Source of the DNA: Gammaproteobacteria bacterium
GTDB lineage: Bacteria; Pseudomonadota; Gammaproteobacteria; JABABF01
NCBI GenBank assembly: GCA_014238345.1
Contig: JABABF010000078.1
Location: 1 to 23,050 of the forward strand
Reading direction: 5' to 3'
DNA: 23,050 nucleotides
A program made the position numbers and the translations under genes. Under the pieces are notes generated by a model, which saw nothing but the letters and a program-made list of their open reading frames with translations, searched no databases and had not been told where the DNA came from. This document shows, piece after piece, positions 16,161 through 23,050 of this stretch (the stretch's first letter is position 1; each line of letters starts with the position of its first letter).

Positions 16161-19007
16161 CTATGTCTTGCGTTTGGTGCGGCGGCGTGAAGACAGCACT
16201 TGACGCAGAAAACGACCCGTGTGCGAGGCCTTGCAGGCGGCCACTTCCTCGGGTGTGCCCATGACCACCACACCACCGCCGTCCTTGCCCCCCTCAGGCC
16301 CCAAGTCGACAATCCAATCGGCTGTCTTGATCACATCGAGGTTGTGCTCGATCACAACCACCGTGTTGCCGCGATCGCACAGGCGATGCAACACAACCAA
16401 CAGCTGCCGCACATCGTGAAAATGCAGGCCAGTGGTCGGCTCATCTAGCAGATACAGCGTCTGTCCAGTGTCGCGACGCGACAGCTCACGAGACAATTTG
16501 ACACGCTGTGCCTCACCGCCAGATAAAGTGGTCGCCGACTGCCCCAAGCGAATGTAGGAAAGGCCGACATCCATCAGCGCCTGCAGGCGGCGCGCCAACA
16601 TCGGCACGGGATCAAAAAACTCACGCGCCGTAGCCACCGTCATGTTGAGCACTTCGTGGATGTTGCGATCCTTGTAACGCACCTCTAAGGTCTCGCGGTT
16701 GTAACGCTGACCGCCACAGGTCTCACAGCTGACATAGATATCGGGCAGAAAGTGCATCGCCACCTTGATCAAGCCGTCACCGCGACAGGTCTCACAGCGC
16801 CCGCCAGCCACATTGAAGCTGAAGCGCCCGGGCTTGTAACCGCGCGTGCGCGCCTCACGAGTGGCCGCGAACAGCTCACGCACTGGGGTGAATAGACCGG
16901 TGTAGGTGGCCGGGTTGGAACGCGGTGTGCGACCGATAGGGCCTTGGTCAATGGATACACATTTGTCCAGCGCATCAAGACCGGATGCACTCTGGAAAGG
17001 CATCGCGCGCGGGGCGGCGGACTGCCGTAGCAGGCGCGCGGCCACCGCCGGATATAGCGTCTGGTTGATCAGTGTAGATTTGCCTGAACCAGATACCCCA
17101 GTGACGCAACAAAACAGCCCCAGCGGTAAGCTCAAGTCCACCGTACGCAAATTATTACCACTGGCTCCCGTGATGACTAGCTGACGCTCATCTCGTTGGC
17201 GGCGGCGCGCTGGCAACGGGATACTCTCGGCTCCCGATAAATAGCGCCCGGTCAGCGACTGCGGGCAGGAACTCAAGTGCTCTGGCGAGCCACTGCCAAC
17301 CACTCGCCCACCCGCCGCACCCGCACCAGGGCCAATATCAATCACATAATCTGCACTGCGAATCGCCTCCTCATCGTGCTCTACCACCACTACGGTATTG
17401 CCGAGATCACGCAAGCGGCACAGCGTCTGCAACAGACGGCCGTTGTCTCTGGGATGCAGGCCGATGGACGGCTCATCCAAGGTGTACAGCACTCCAACCA
17501 AGCCAGCCCCGATCTGACTGGCGAGGCGAATGCGTTGCGCCTCGCCGCCAGATAGACTCTCGGCACGGCGCGACAAACTCAGATAGCCGAGGCCGACATC
17601 GGCCAAAAAACGCAGGCGGCTACGAATTTCCTGCAAGATTTTCTCGGCGATCTCACCGCGATGGCCGCTGAGGCGTAGGGCATCAAAATGGCTCAGCGCC
17701 TCGTCCACCGGCAGGGCGCTCAGCTGCGGCAGATTGGCCTCGCCGACAAAGACATGGCGCGCCTCTTCACGTAGTCTCCCGCCTTCGCAAGATGGGCAGG
17801 GACGGGTACTGATAAAACGCAACAATTCCTCACGCAAACGCTCTGATTCCGTCTCTCGGTAGCGCCGCTCCAAATTGGGGAGCACCCCTTCAAAAACCGT
17901 TCTTCTGCGGTAAATACGCCCATTCTCCGCCACATGACGCAGTTCAATCTTCTCCCCGTCACTGCCATCAAGGATCCGGCGCTGATGGCGACGCGCCAAA
18001 CGCCGGAAGGGAATATCCATGCGAAAGCCATAGTGTTCCGACAGCGAGCGCAGTATCTGAAAGTAAAAAGTATTGCGATCCCAGCCACGGATCGCCCCCT
18101 CGGCCAGGGTGGCCTCAGGAGCCACCACCCGATCAGCATCGAAGAAGCGGCTGACACCGAGGCCATCGCAGTCTTTGCAGGCACCCGCCGGATTGTTGAA
18201 TGAAAAAAAGCGCGGCTCCAGCTCGGGGATGCTGTAACCACATTCCGAGCAAGCATAGAGCGAAGATAGACGCAACATCTGTGCATCGCCGTCCAGCGGT
18301 GCGACTTGCACTAACCCACCGCCGACCCGTAGCGCCGTCTCCAGTGACTCGGCGAGGCGAGACTGTTGGTCGGGGCGGATGCGGAAGCGATCCACCACCA
18401 CCTCTATGCTGTGTTTGCGACGCTTGTCCAATGTCGGAGCCTGATCCAAATCGACGGGGATGCCGCCGATGCGGGCGCGCACAAAACCACCCCGCCGCAG
18501 TTCCTCCAAGGTGTGCAGATGCTCCCCCTTGCGGTCACGTACCACTGGAGCCAACAACATCCAGCGCTGCTTGGTATCGAGCTGATAGATGGCCTCGCAC
18601 ATCTCACTAATACTGCGCCCAGCCAAACGCTCTCCGTGGCGAGGACAGCGCGGTTCCCCAGCGCGAGCGAATAACAGCCTCAGGTAGTCCTGTATCTCAG
18701 TAATCGTGCCAACAGTAGAGCGCGGGTTGTGGGAGGTGGCCTTTTGCTCAATGGAAATAGCGGGTGAAAGGCCTTCAATGTGATCGACATCGGGCTTGTT
18801 CATAAGCGACAGGAACTGCCGTGCATAGGCCGACAGCGATTCGACATAGCGCCGCTGCCCCTCGGCATACAGCGTGTCAAAGACCAACGAGGATTTGCCC
18901 GAGCCAGACAAACCGGTCACGACGATCAGCTGGTTGCGCGGCAAGTCGACATCAACAGCTTGTAGATTGTGGGTACGGGCACCGCGCACCCGAATGAAAT
19001 CACCCAA
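16161..19007 (-). CDS. uvrA: UvrABC excision nuclease subunit A
   Basis: Damage-sensing ATPase dimer that loads UvrB in nucleotide excision repair. The 948-residue protein has two ABC modules: Walker A GLSGSGKSS (32-40) and GVSGSGKST in the C-terminal half, each paired with an LSGGEAQR signature. Zinc fingers are CSEC...CKDC (with FFSFNNPAGAC) and CETC...CETC. SLSAYARQFLSLM and HNPRSTVGTITEI are the usual N-terminal landmarks. The start is TTG at 19007, giving MGDFIRVRGARTHNL, which aligns with known UvrA starts (MDKI-type); AGAGG lies about 9 bases upstream, supporting it. No CTGT-N8-ACAG LexA box was found in the 130-base spacer to the divergent MFS gene. The order uvrA, MFS, ssb is that of Pseudomonas. 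Confidence 0.98.
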   Translation of the reverse strand: MGDFIRVRGARTHNLQAVDVDLPRNQLIVVTGLSGSGKSSLVFDTLYAEGQRRYVESLSAYARQFLSLMNKPDVDHIEGLSPAISIEQKATSHNPRSTVGTITEIQDYLRLLFARAGEPRCPRHGERLAGRSISEMCEAIYQLDTKQRWMLLAPVVRDRKGEHLHTLEELRRGGFVRARIGGIPVDLDQAPTLDKRRKHSIEVVVDRFRIRPDQQSRLAESLETALRVGGGLVQVAPLDGDAQMLRLSSLYACSECGYSIPELEPRFFSFNNPAGACKDCDGLGVSRFFDADRVVAPEATLAEGAIRGWDRNTFYFQILRSLSEHYGFRMDIPFRRLARRHQRRILDGSDGEKIELRHVAENGRIYRRRTVFEGVLPNLERRYRETESERLREELLRFISTRPCPSCEGGRLREEARHVFVGEANLPQLSALPVDEALSHFDALRLSGHRGEIAEKILQEIRSRLRFLADVGLGYLSLSRRAESLSGGEAQRIRLASQIGAGLVGVLYTLDEPSIGLHPRDNGRLLQTLCRLRDLGNTVVVVEHDEEAIRSADYVIDIGPGAGAAGGRVVGSGSPEHLSSCPQSLTGRYLSGAESIPLPARRRQRDERQLVITGASGNNLRTVDLSLPLGLFCCVTGVSGSGKSTLINQTLYPAVAARLLRQSAAPRAMPFQSASGLDALDKCVSIDQGPIGRTPRSNPATYTGLFTPVRELFAATREARTRGYKPGRFSFNVAGGRCETCRGDGLIKVAMHFLPDIYVSCETCGGQRYNRETLEVRYKDRNIHEVLNMTVATAREFFDPVPMLARRLQALMDVGLSYIRLGQSATTLSGGEAQRVKLSRELSRRDTGQTLYLLDEPTTGLHFHDVRQLLVVLHRLCDRGNTVVVIEHNLDVIKTADWIVDLGPEGGKDGGGVVVMGTPEEVAACKASHTGRFLRQVLSSRRRTKRKT

Positions 19008-19137
19008 TGGAATAGACCTCTGATGAATAAAGCAGCACTGAACAACCCATATTGAGCACAGCCGCTTAGTATAGCCCCCGCTTCACCTCATCGTAGAGAA
19101 TGCACCACTCCACCCTAACCAGTCCAGCGACACCGAG

Positions 19138-20337
19138 ATGACTCAAATCGCCACCGCCATGACTTCATCGGAGCGCCGTGCGCTGGCTGTGCTGGCGGCG
19201 CTCTACGGACTGAGGATGCTTGGGCTGTTCATGATTCTGCCAGTGTTACCACTGTACATTGGGCGCATTGCCGGAGCCACACCCGTCACCGTCGGGCTAG
19301 CGATAGGAATCTACGGACTGAGCCAAGCCCTGTTGCAGTACCCTTTCGGCTGGCTGTCAGATCGCTACGGACGGCGGCCATTGCTACTACTTGGGCTGGG
19401 TCTGTTCATCGCTGGTAGCGTGGTTGCAGCGCTTTCGCAAACCATCACCGGTATCACTATTGGTCGTCTGTTGCAAGGTTCAGGTGCCATCGCCGGTGTG
19501 TTGTTGGCCTGTCTCGGCGACCAGCTACGAGTGGCACAGCGCCTCAACGGTATGGCTGTGATCGGCATCGTCATCGGTGGCAGCTTCTTCGCCGCCCTGC
19601 TACTAGGGCCACTATTCCTACCATTGGGAGGGCCACAGGCGGTATTCTTCGCCAATGCCGCACTGGGTGTACTCGGTTGTGTACTGGTATTGACGCTATT
19701 GCCGAGCACCGTGCCAGATGCACCCGACACTGAACGGAGCAAGAGCGCGCAGCAGTCAAAGACACCGCTAACAGTGATACAAATGCCATCGCTGGGGTGG
19801 TGCGGCGTGGCCTTCTCGACCCATCTCGCACTAACCGCCACCTTTGTCGCCATCCCGGGAGTCTTGTGGCAACAGCTCGGCTATGCCCCCGCATCTCACT
19901 GGCAGCTGTACGCTATCGTGCTACCTCTCTCAGCGTTACCGATGCTGGCGCTGGCGCGTCAGCGCCGCCGCCCAGAGCCCAGCATACTGCCGATGGCGGC
20001 GCTGTGTAGCGTACTGGCATTGGCTCTGCTGGCGCTGAAACCGATGGCTGCGCTACTGGGGCTGGTGCTGTTCTTCGCGGGCTTCAATTTGCTGGAAGCC
20101 GTATTGCCAACCCTGATGGGACAGCAGGCAGCTGCGGCGCGGCGCGGCGCCGTGCTAGGCCTGTTCAGTAGCGCCCAGTTTCTCGGCGCCTTCAGCGGTG
20201 GCTTACTCGGCGGCCTCGCACTTGAGCGCGGTGGTGCAACAGCAGTATTCACACTGGGTGCCGTGCTACTCGGCAGCTGGCTACCATGGCTGTGGCGCAA
20301 CACCCGCACTGGACAGCAGACAGTAGCAACCAAATAG
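19138..20337 (+). CDS. MFS transporter, drug:H+ antiporter-type
   Basis: Inner-membrane exporter or permease of the 12-helix major facilitator superfamily, 399 residues. Motif A appears as GWLSDRYGRRPLL (71-83) between helices 2 and 3. LLQGSGAIAGVLLACLGD gives the helix 4 region, and the two halves are split by a short polar loop near 195-215 (DAPDTERSKSAQQS). The position between uvrA and ssb matches the conserved MFS gene in Pseudomonas. It is related to YajR but lacks that protein's extra C-terminal domain. The substrate is unknown. The ATG at 19138 has only a weak GAG nearby; an ATG 21 bases downstream is an alternative. ssb follows on the same strand after 165 bases. Confidence 0.87.
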   Translation: MTQIATAMTSSERRALAVLAALYGLRMLGLFMILPVLPLYIGRIAGATPVTVGLAIGIYGLSQALLQYPFGWLSDRYGRRPLLLLGLGLFIAGSVVAALSQTITGITIGRLLQGSGAIAGVLLACLGDQLRVAQRLNGMAVIGIVIGGSFFAALLLGPLFLPLGGPQAVFFANAALGVLGCVLVLTLLPSTVPDAPDTERSKSAQQSKTPLTVIQMPSLGWCGVAFSTHLALTATFVAIPGVLWQQLGYAPASHWQLYAIVLPLSALPMLALARQRRRPEPSILPMAALCSVLALALLALKPMAALLGLVLFFAGFNLLEAVLPTLMGQQAAAARRGAVLGLFSSAQFLGAFSGGLLGGLALERGGATAVFTLGAVLLGSWLPWLWRNTRTGQQTVATK

Positions 20338-20384
20338 CAAAGGCGCTATAACCATTTGATGAGGGGGTGCAATACGATGGGGTA

Positions 20385-20400
20385 TTACAATGCACTGTAA
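20385..20400. promoter_or_regulatory. Inverted repeat TTACA-N6-TGTAA upstream of ssb
   Basis: A perfect 5-bp inverted repeat with a 6-base centre lies 100 bases before the ssb start. The size suits a dimeric regulator, but it is not a canonical LexA box. The flanking GGTA and TACC extend the symmetry imperfectly. Confidence 0.3.
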
Positions 20401-20502
20401 GTCGTACCTGTATAGCTCATATTGTTGTAGTGCCACACATCGCAACATTGCACCTACGCAGGATATCGCCACACTGGAACATTGCAGAATAGGATAAATC
20501 TG

Positions 20503-21015
20503 ATGGCATCTGGGCAAGGCAGCGTCAATCGCGTCATATTAATCGGTAACTGCGGGCGCGACCCAGAGACACGGGCGTTGCCCTCCGGCGATGCCGTGAC
20601 CAATCTGAGTATCGCTACCAGTGAGACCTGGAAAGATCGCCAAAGCGGCGAGCGGCGCGAGCGCACCGAGTGGCATTCCCTTGTGTTTTTTGGGCGCACT
20701 GCAGAAGTGGCTCGCGACTACCTGCGCAAAGGGTCAAAAATCTATGTCGAAGGGAGCCTGCGCACCCGCCAATGGGAAAAAGACGGAGTCACGCGCTATT
20801 CCACCGAAGTCGTCGTCGACCAGATGACGATGCTCAGCGGCAAAGGAGAGGCGGTTGGCGGCAGCAGTGGTGGCGGCTACTCACCTCGGCCATCGGCGCC
20901 CGACAGCGGTGGCGCAGCGGGTGGCTACACGCCGCCGTCTACGCCTTCCACCGATAGCGGTGGCAGTGGCAGTGGTGGCCAAGAGCCACTAGAAGACGAC
21001 GACATCCCGTTCTAA
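20503..21015 (+). CDS. ssb: Single-stranded DNA-binding protein
   Basis: Tetrameric ssDNA-binding protein for replication, recombination and repair. The ATG at 20503, with AGGA 8 bases upstream, gives 170 residues starting MASGQGSVNRVILIGNCGRD. A TTG 21 bases upstream is less likely. The OB fold covers about 5-110, with the usual EWHSLVFFGRTAEVARDYL and KGSKIYVEGSLRTRQW. A Gly/Ser/Pro-rich disordered linker (about 115-160) follows. The acidic tip DDDIPF recruits partner proteins such as PriA, RecQ or exonuclease I in known systems. One Cys (in GNCGRDPE) replaces the usual residue of GNLGxDPE. It stands third in the uvrA, MFS, ssb arrangement. Confidence 0.97.
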   Translation: MASGQGSVNRVILIGNCGRDPETRALPSGDAVTNLSIATSETWKDRQSGERRERTEWHSLVFFGRTAEVARDYLRKGSKIYVEGSLRTRQWEKDGVTRYSTEVVVDQMTMLSGKGEAVGGSSGGGYSPRPSAPDSGGAAGGYTPPSTPSTDSGGSGSGGQEPLEDDDIPF

Positions 21016-21383
21016 AAACAGGGAGGGGGGCACCTTTGATGGAGCCTTGGCGCTCGGCATGATTGCTAGGGTCGGTAGGACTATGACCGATTGAGGGCTG
21101 GCAAAATGCGCTAGATGCTGGGCAAGAGAATCTGGAGCTGGCTGGCGCGCTCTTCAAGCCGATCCAGTAAAACTTAATTTCAGGCTGTATTGGCAAGAGA
21201 ATCACCTTGGCAATGCGGGCGATTTCGGGTATTGACAAGGGGTGTGGTTTATCATGCTGATAGGAGCCAAAAGGCATGATAATAGTGAACAACAGTATGT
21301 GTGTGCAGTATGCGAATGTATGTAATGTGTAGTGTCTGCGTCTCACCCGTCGCCATCAAGACAACGGCTGGAAAGATACCGTA
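21016..21383. other. 368-base spacer between ssb and the Panacea gene
   Basis: No gene of supportable length. It holds a 12-bp direct repeat (GGCAAGAGAATC at 21121-21132 and 21192-21203), a TTGACA element (21232-21237), the 9-bp inverted repeat at 21249-21282, and CAGTATG twice (21293-21299 and 21306-21312) with a 13-bp period. Open frames of 20 and 23 codons (21115-21177, 21253-21324) have no good ribosome binding sites. Confidence 0.6.
21232..21282 (+). promoter_or_regulatory. Promoter-operator candidate of the Panacea gene
   Basis: TTGACA (21232-21237) is a perfect -35 hexamer. No strong -10 lies at 17 bases; TGCTGATAG around 21255-21263 and GATAAT at 21278-21283 are the nearest. Overlapping it is a perfect inverted repeat, TTATCATGC (21249-21257), 16 bases, GCATGATAA (21274-21282). 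This arrangement suits autorepression by a dimeric antitoxin, but Panacea proteins are not established DNA binders, so a different regulator or an RNA hairpin is equally possible. Confidence 0.45.
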
Positions 21384-21890
21384 ATGACATTCACAGCAAG
21401 CAACGACTGGGATATTGCTATCATCAACTCTTTGATTTTGACCAGCAGTGCTAAGGGGCACCAAACTAGCAATCTGCGGCTGCAAAAACTGGCCTACTTC
21501 ACGCACGGCATTTACTCGGCCTCATCTGAAGAGGGAGCCCCTATGATTGAGGAGCCATTTAAGGCCTGGCCTTATGAACCTGTACTAGAATCACTTTACC
21601 ACGCATTTAAGGCACACGGCGCACAGCCAATTTCATTTTTACTCACCGACAATGAATCGCAGTCCTATCAAGTGCCAGAGGGTCACAAATTGAACACATT
21701 TATCTCATGCATCATCGATTGGGGAAAAGGCAAGCGAGATATGGAGTTGATGAGACTAAGTCACGCCAAAAGTGCTCCTTGGTATTGCGCCTACTACAAC
21801 GAGAGTTCTGATGATGATGTGACGATGGATCAGGCTCACATAGCGAGCTACTTCAAGAAATTCATGCGTGAGCAACAGCTAGATATTTGA
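21384..21890 (+). CDS. Panacea-domain (SocA/DUF4065-type) antitoxin-like protein
   Basis: The 168-residue protein carries a Panacea domain over nearly its whole length. Seen are LRLQKLAYFTHGIYSA (about 32-47), the AWPYEPVLESLYHAFKAHG signature (about 61-79), and a C-terminal LMRLSHAKSAPWYCAY (about 123-138). In other bacteria this domain neutralises unrelated toxins by direct binding, and SocA acts as a proteolytic adaptor for the toxin SocB. The ATG at 21384 has GGAAAG upstream. No intact toxin-sized gene lies next to it on either strand. Immediately downstream is a 17-codon frame sharing one base with the stop (TGATG), then a decayed-looking frame. It may therefore be an orphan left after toxin loss, or have another role such as phage-related functions. 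Lower G+C than neighbours suggests acquisition. Confidence 0.82.
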   Translation: MTFTASNDWDIAIINSLILTSSAKGHQTSNLRLQKLAYFTHGIYSASSEEGAPMIEEPFKAWPYEPVLESLYHAFKAHGAQPISFLLTDNESQSYQVPEGHKLNTFISCIIDWGKGKRDMELMRLSHAKSAPWYCAYYNESSDDDVTMDQAHIASYFKKFMREQQLDI

Positions 21891-22344
21891 TGAAAACCGC
21901 CTATGGAAAGCCCAATTTATTATTGTCCGATCAGAGCAGATAACGGATCAATAGTGCATTATTCAGACTTTCCTTATGCTTGACTCGGATCCCACTATAG
22001 CGCCAGAACCGGCTGATCGCCCACAACCAATTGGCTGATCTGATCCCAGCAAAGTATTAGAAACCACTCGCCAACTAATCCATCAAGAGGTTTTTTTTAG
22101 GCCACAAAGTTGATAAAGCCGACTTTAGCGCGTTGAAGGCACGAGTCGATTGGCTGACATGGCAACCGTACCTATAGCAATTGGAGCTTTCACAGAATGG
22201 CAAAATAATAGGTGGTATATTAGCTGAGTTCTTGTAGCCCTAATTCATCTTGCTACGACAAAAATGGATAACGCCCTATCTCACTCTCCTTATCAGATAA
22301 CGCGCTAGGAAAATACCCTTGCTCAACTATCGCCACACCGCTCT
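21891..22344. other. 454-base region after the Panacea gene with gene remnants only
   Basis: No intact gene. It contains a 26-codon frame at 21903-21983 (MESPIYYCPIRADNG start) without a ribosome binding site, and the decayed frame called separately. GATAACGC occurs twice (22267-22274 and 22296-22303). The composition is A/T-rich. No terminator for the convergent Panacea and EthD genes was recognised. Confidence 0.5.
21976..22237 (+). pseudogene. Decayed small gene with two nonsense codons and a T-run frameshift
   Basis: From the ATG at 21976 the frame reads MLDSDPTIAPEPADRPQPIG, meets TGA (22036-22038), and continues SDPSKVLETTRQLIHQEVF to a run of eight Ts (22091-22098). Shifting there by one base, as if the run once had seven, restores GHKVDKADFSALKARVDWLT, then TAG (22175-22177), then QLELSQNGKIIGGILAEFL and TAG at 22235-22237. 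The pieces join into a plausible acidic, helical protein of about 87 residues. The family is unknown. Being just downstream of the antitoxin, it could be the lost toxin or partner, which is inference. The gene-like look may also be chance, since each open piece is short. Confidence 0.38.
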
Positions 22345-23046
22345 TTAATCCCAACAATAGCGACTGCTGGAAAAAGCATCAATCTTATCAAAATCGATAA
22401 AGCGTACACAGCTCTCAATCATCTTTTTTTGGTTACTTTGAAAGCGATCTGCATCATCGCTGGCATCGTAAAAGGCCTCCCAACTGGTCATCGCTGCCTC
22501 GGGGAAACCCTCTTCGACAATAGCATCGTAATGCGGTGCGGCATAGGTCACTGGACGCACGATGACATTCTGTACATAAAGGAAGGTCGCTTGCGTGTCA
22601 ATGGCGATCTGAGTGTGCGAACCCTGCCAAACAGCGAGCCAATCCTGCTGGGCGAGGCGGGGCGGTCTACCCAGCAACACCACTTGGGAAAAGCCAGGCA
22701 TACGCTCGCCGGACTCCACCGGATGCTTGCTATTAACAATGGGCACTGACTCGGTGACTAGGTAGCCAGCGATCCGTAACGCCGTCTTTTCCAGCACCTC
22801 CTCAACCGCTCCCTTGTCTTGATGGGCGGCATTGAGCCAGACCGAAACCACGCCGTAGGGACGGGGCTTAGTATGGACTTGCAACATCACCTCAGCTGGG
22901 CGGATCGTCTCGTCTACGGTATTCAGCTGCAGCTGGGGCAGTTCCAGCTCCAGCAATGCGGGGACGGTCTCCTCACGCAGGCGATTGGCAAAATCGTCGC
23001 GCACCTCGTCGGGGTTCTTCCACAAGAGATACATCAACTTTTCCAC
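22345..23046 (-). CDS. EthD-domain protein (dimeric alpha/beta barrel)
   Basis: The 233-residue protein has the pattern of EthD-type ferredoxin-like barrels: a start MEKLMYLLWKNPDEVRDDF, a central DWLAVWQGSHTQIAIDTQAT strand-helix unit, and SWEAFYDASDDADRFQSNQ near the end. Its length suggests two barrel repeats fused in one chain, the second about 120-225. Such proteins occur with monooxygenase and catabolic genes; their molecular role is mostly unknown. The start used is GTG at 23046, only 4 bases from the window edge, so its ribosome binding site and any longer 5' part are not visible; an ATG lies 12 bases inside. It may belong to an operon extending rightward beyond the window. Confidence 0.75.
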   Translation of the reverse strand: MEKLMYLLWKNPDEVRDDFANRLREETVPALLELELPQLQLNTVDETIRPAEVMLQVHTKPRPYGVVSVWLNAAHQDKGAVEEVLEKTALRIAGYLVTESVPIVNSKHPVESGERMPGFSQVVLLGRPPRLAQQDWLAVWQGSHTQIAIDTQATFLYVQNVIVRPVTYAAPHYDAIVEEGFPEAAMTSWEAFYDASDDADRFQSNQKKMIESCVRFIDFDKIDAFSSSRYCWD

Positions 23047-23050
23047 GGTG

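Noticed and set aside
19008..19137. LexA (SOS) box between uvrA and the MFS gene
   Set aside because: No CTGT-N8-ACAG or close variant found on either strand; the same holds for the ssb leader.
21115..21324. Short frames (20 and 23 codons) upstream of the Panacea gene as candidate toxins, one with a Cys cluster (CAVCEC)
   Set aside because: No ribosome binding sites and no resemblance to toxins. The 23-codon frame overlaps the inverted repeat and the direct repeats, which explain the sequence better.

Overview
This 23 kb window is chromosomal DNA of a gammaproteobacterium, probably of the Pseudomonas/Cellvibrio side of the class. The case rests on gene content and order: a class I (iron-sulfur) fumarase, groES-groEL with a sigma-32-type promoter, tyrS back to back with anmK, and uvrA diverging from an MFS transporter that is followed by ssb. 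The last arrangement is the one known from Pseudomonas. I see no tRNA, rRNA, CRISPR array or complete insertion sequence.

Left part (1-5904), nearly all on the minus strand. A putative operon runs from a PuuD-like membrane protein through an overlapping 31-codon micro-ORF and a single-pass coiled-coil protein to fumarase. It has an extended -10 promoter candidate at its head. Upstream of it lie the groEL terminator, groEL, groES and the heat-shock promoter. Divergent from groES is a short-chain dehydrogenase gene on the plus strand that is broken by one in-frame amber codon. It faces an AmpG-like muropeptide permease gene.

Middle (8458-16101). A two-gene, A/T-richer unit encodes a large secreted lipoprotein with an HEXXH metallopeptidase site and a smaller membrane-anchored partner. 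tyrS and anmK are divergent. AnmK and the AmpG-like permease both belong to peptidoglycan recycling. A two-gene operon then encodes an HsaA-like flavin monooxygenase of the acyl-CoA dehydrogenase fold and an SDR, overlapping by ATGA.

Right part (16161-23050). uvrA (TTG start), an MFS exporter and ssb are housekeeping genes. After ssb the sequence becomes accessory in character. A Panacea-domain (SocA/DUF4065-type) antitoxin gene sits behind a TTGACA element and a perfect 9-bp inverted repeat, with no intact toxin gene beside it. Downstream is about 450 bp containing what reads as a decayed small gene (two nonsense codons and a T-run frameshift). The window ends with an EthD-domain protein gene on the minus strand.

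The most unusual items are the orphan Panacea antitoxin with its operator-like repeat and broken neighbour, the amber-interrupted SDR, the lipoprotein peptidase pair, and the micro-ORF between the PuuD-like and coiled-coil genes. The broken genes suggest local gene decay. None of the positions or family names here was checked by a database search.
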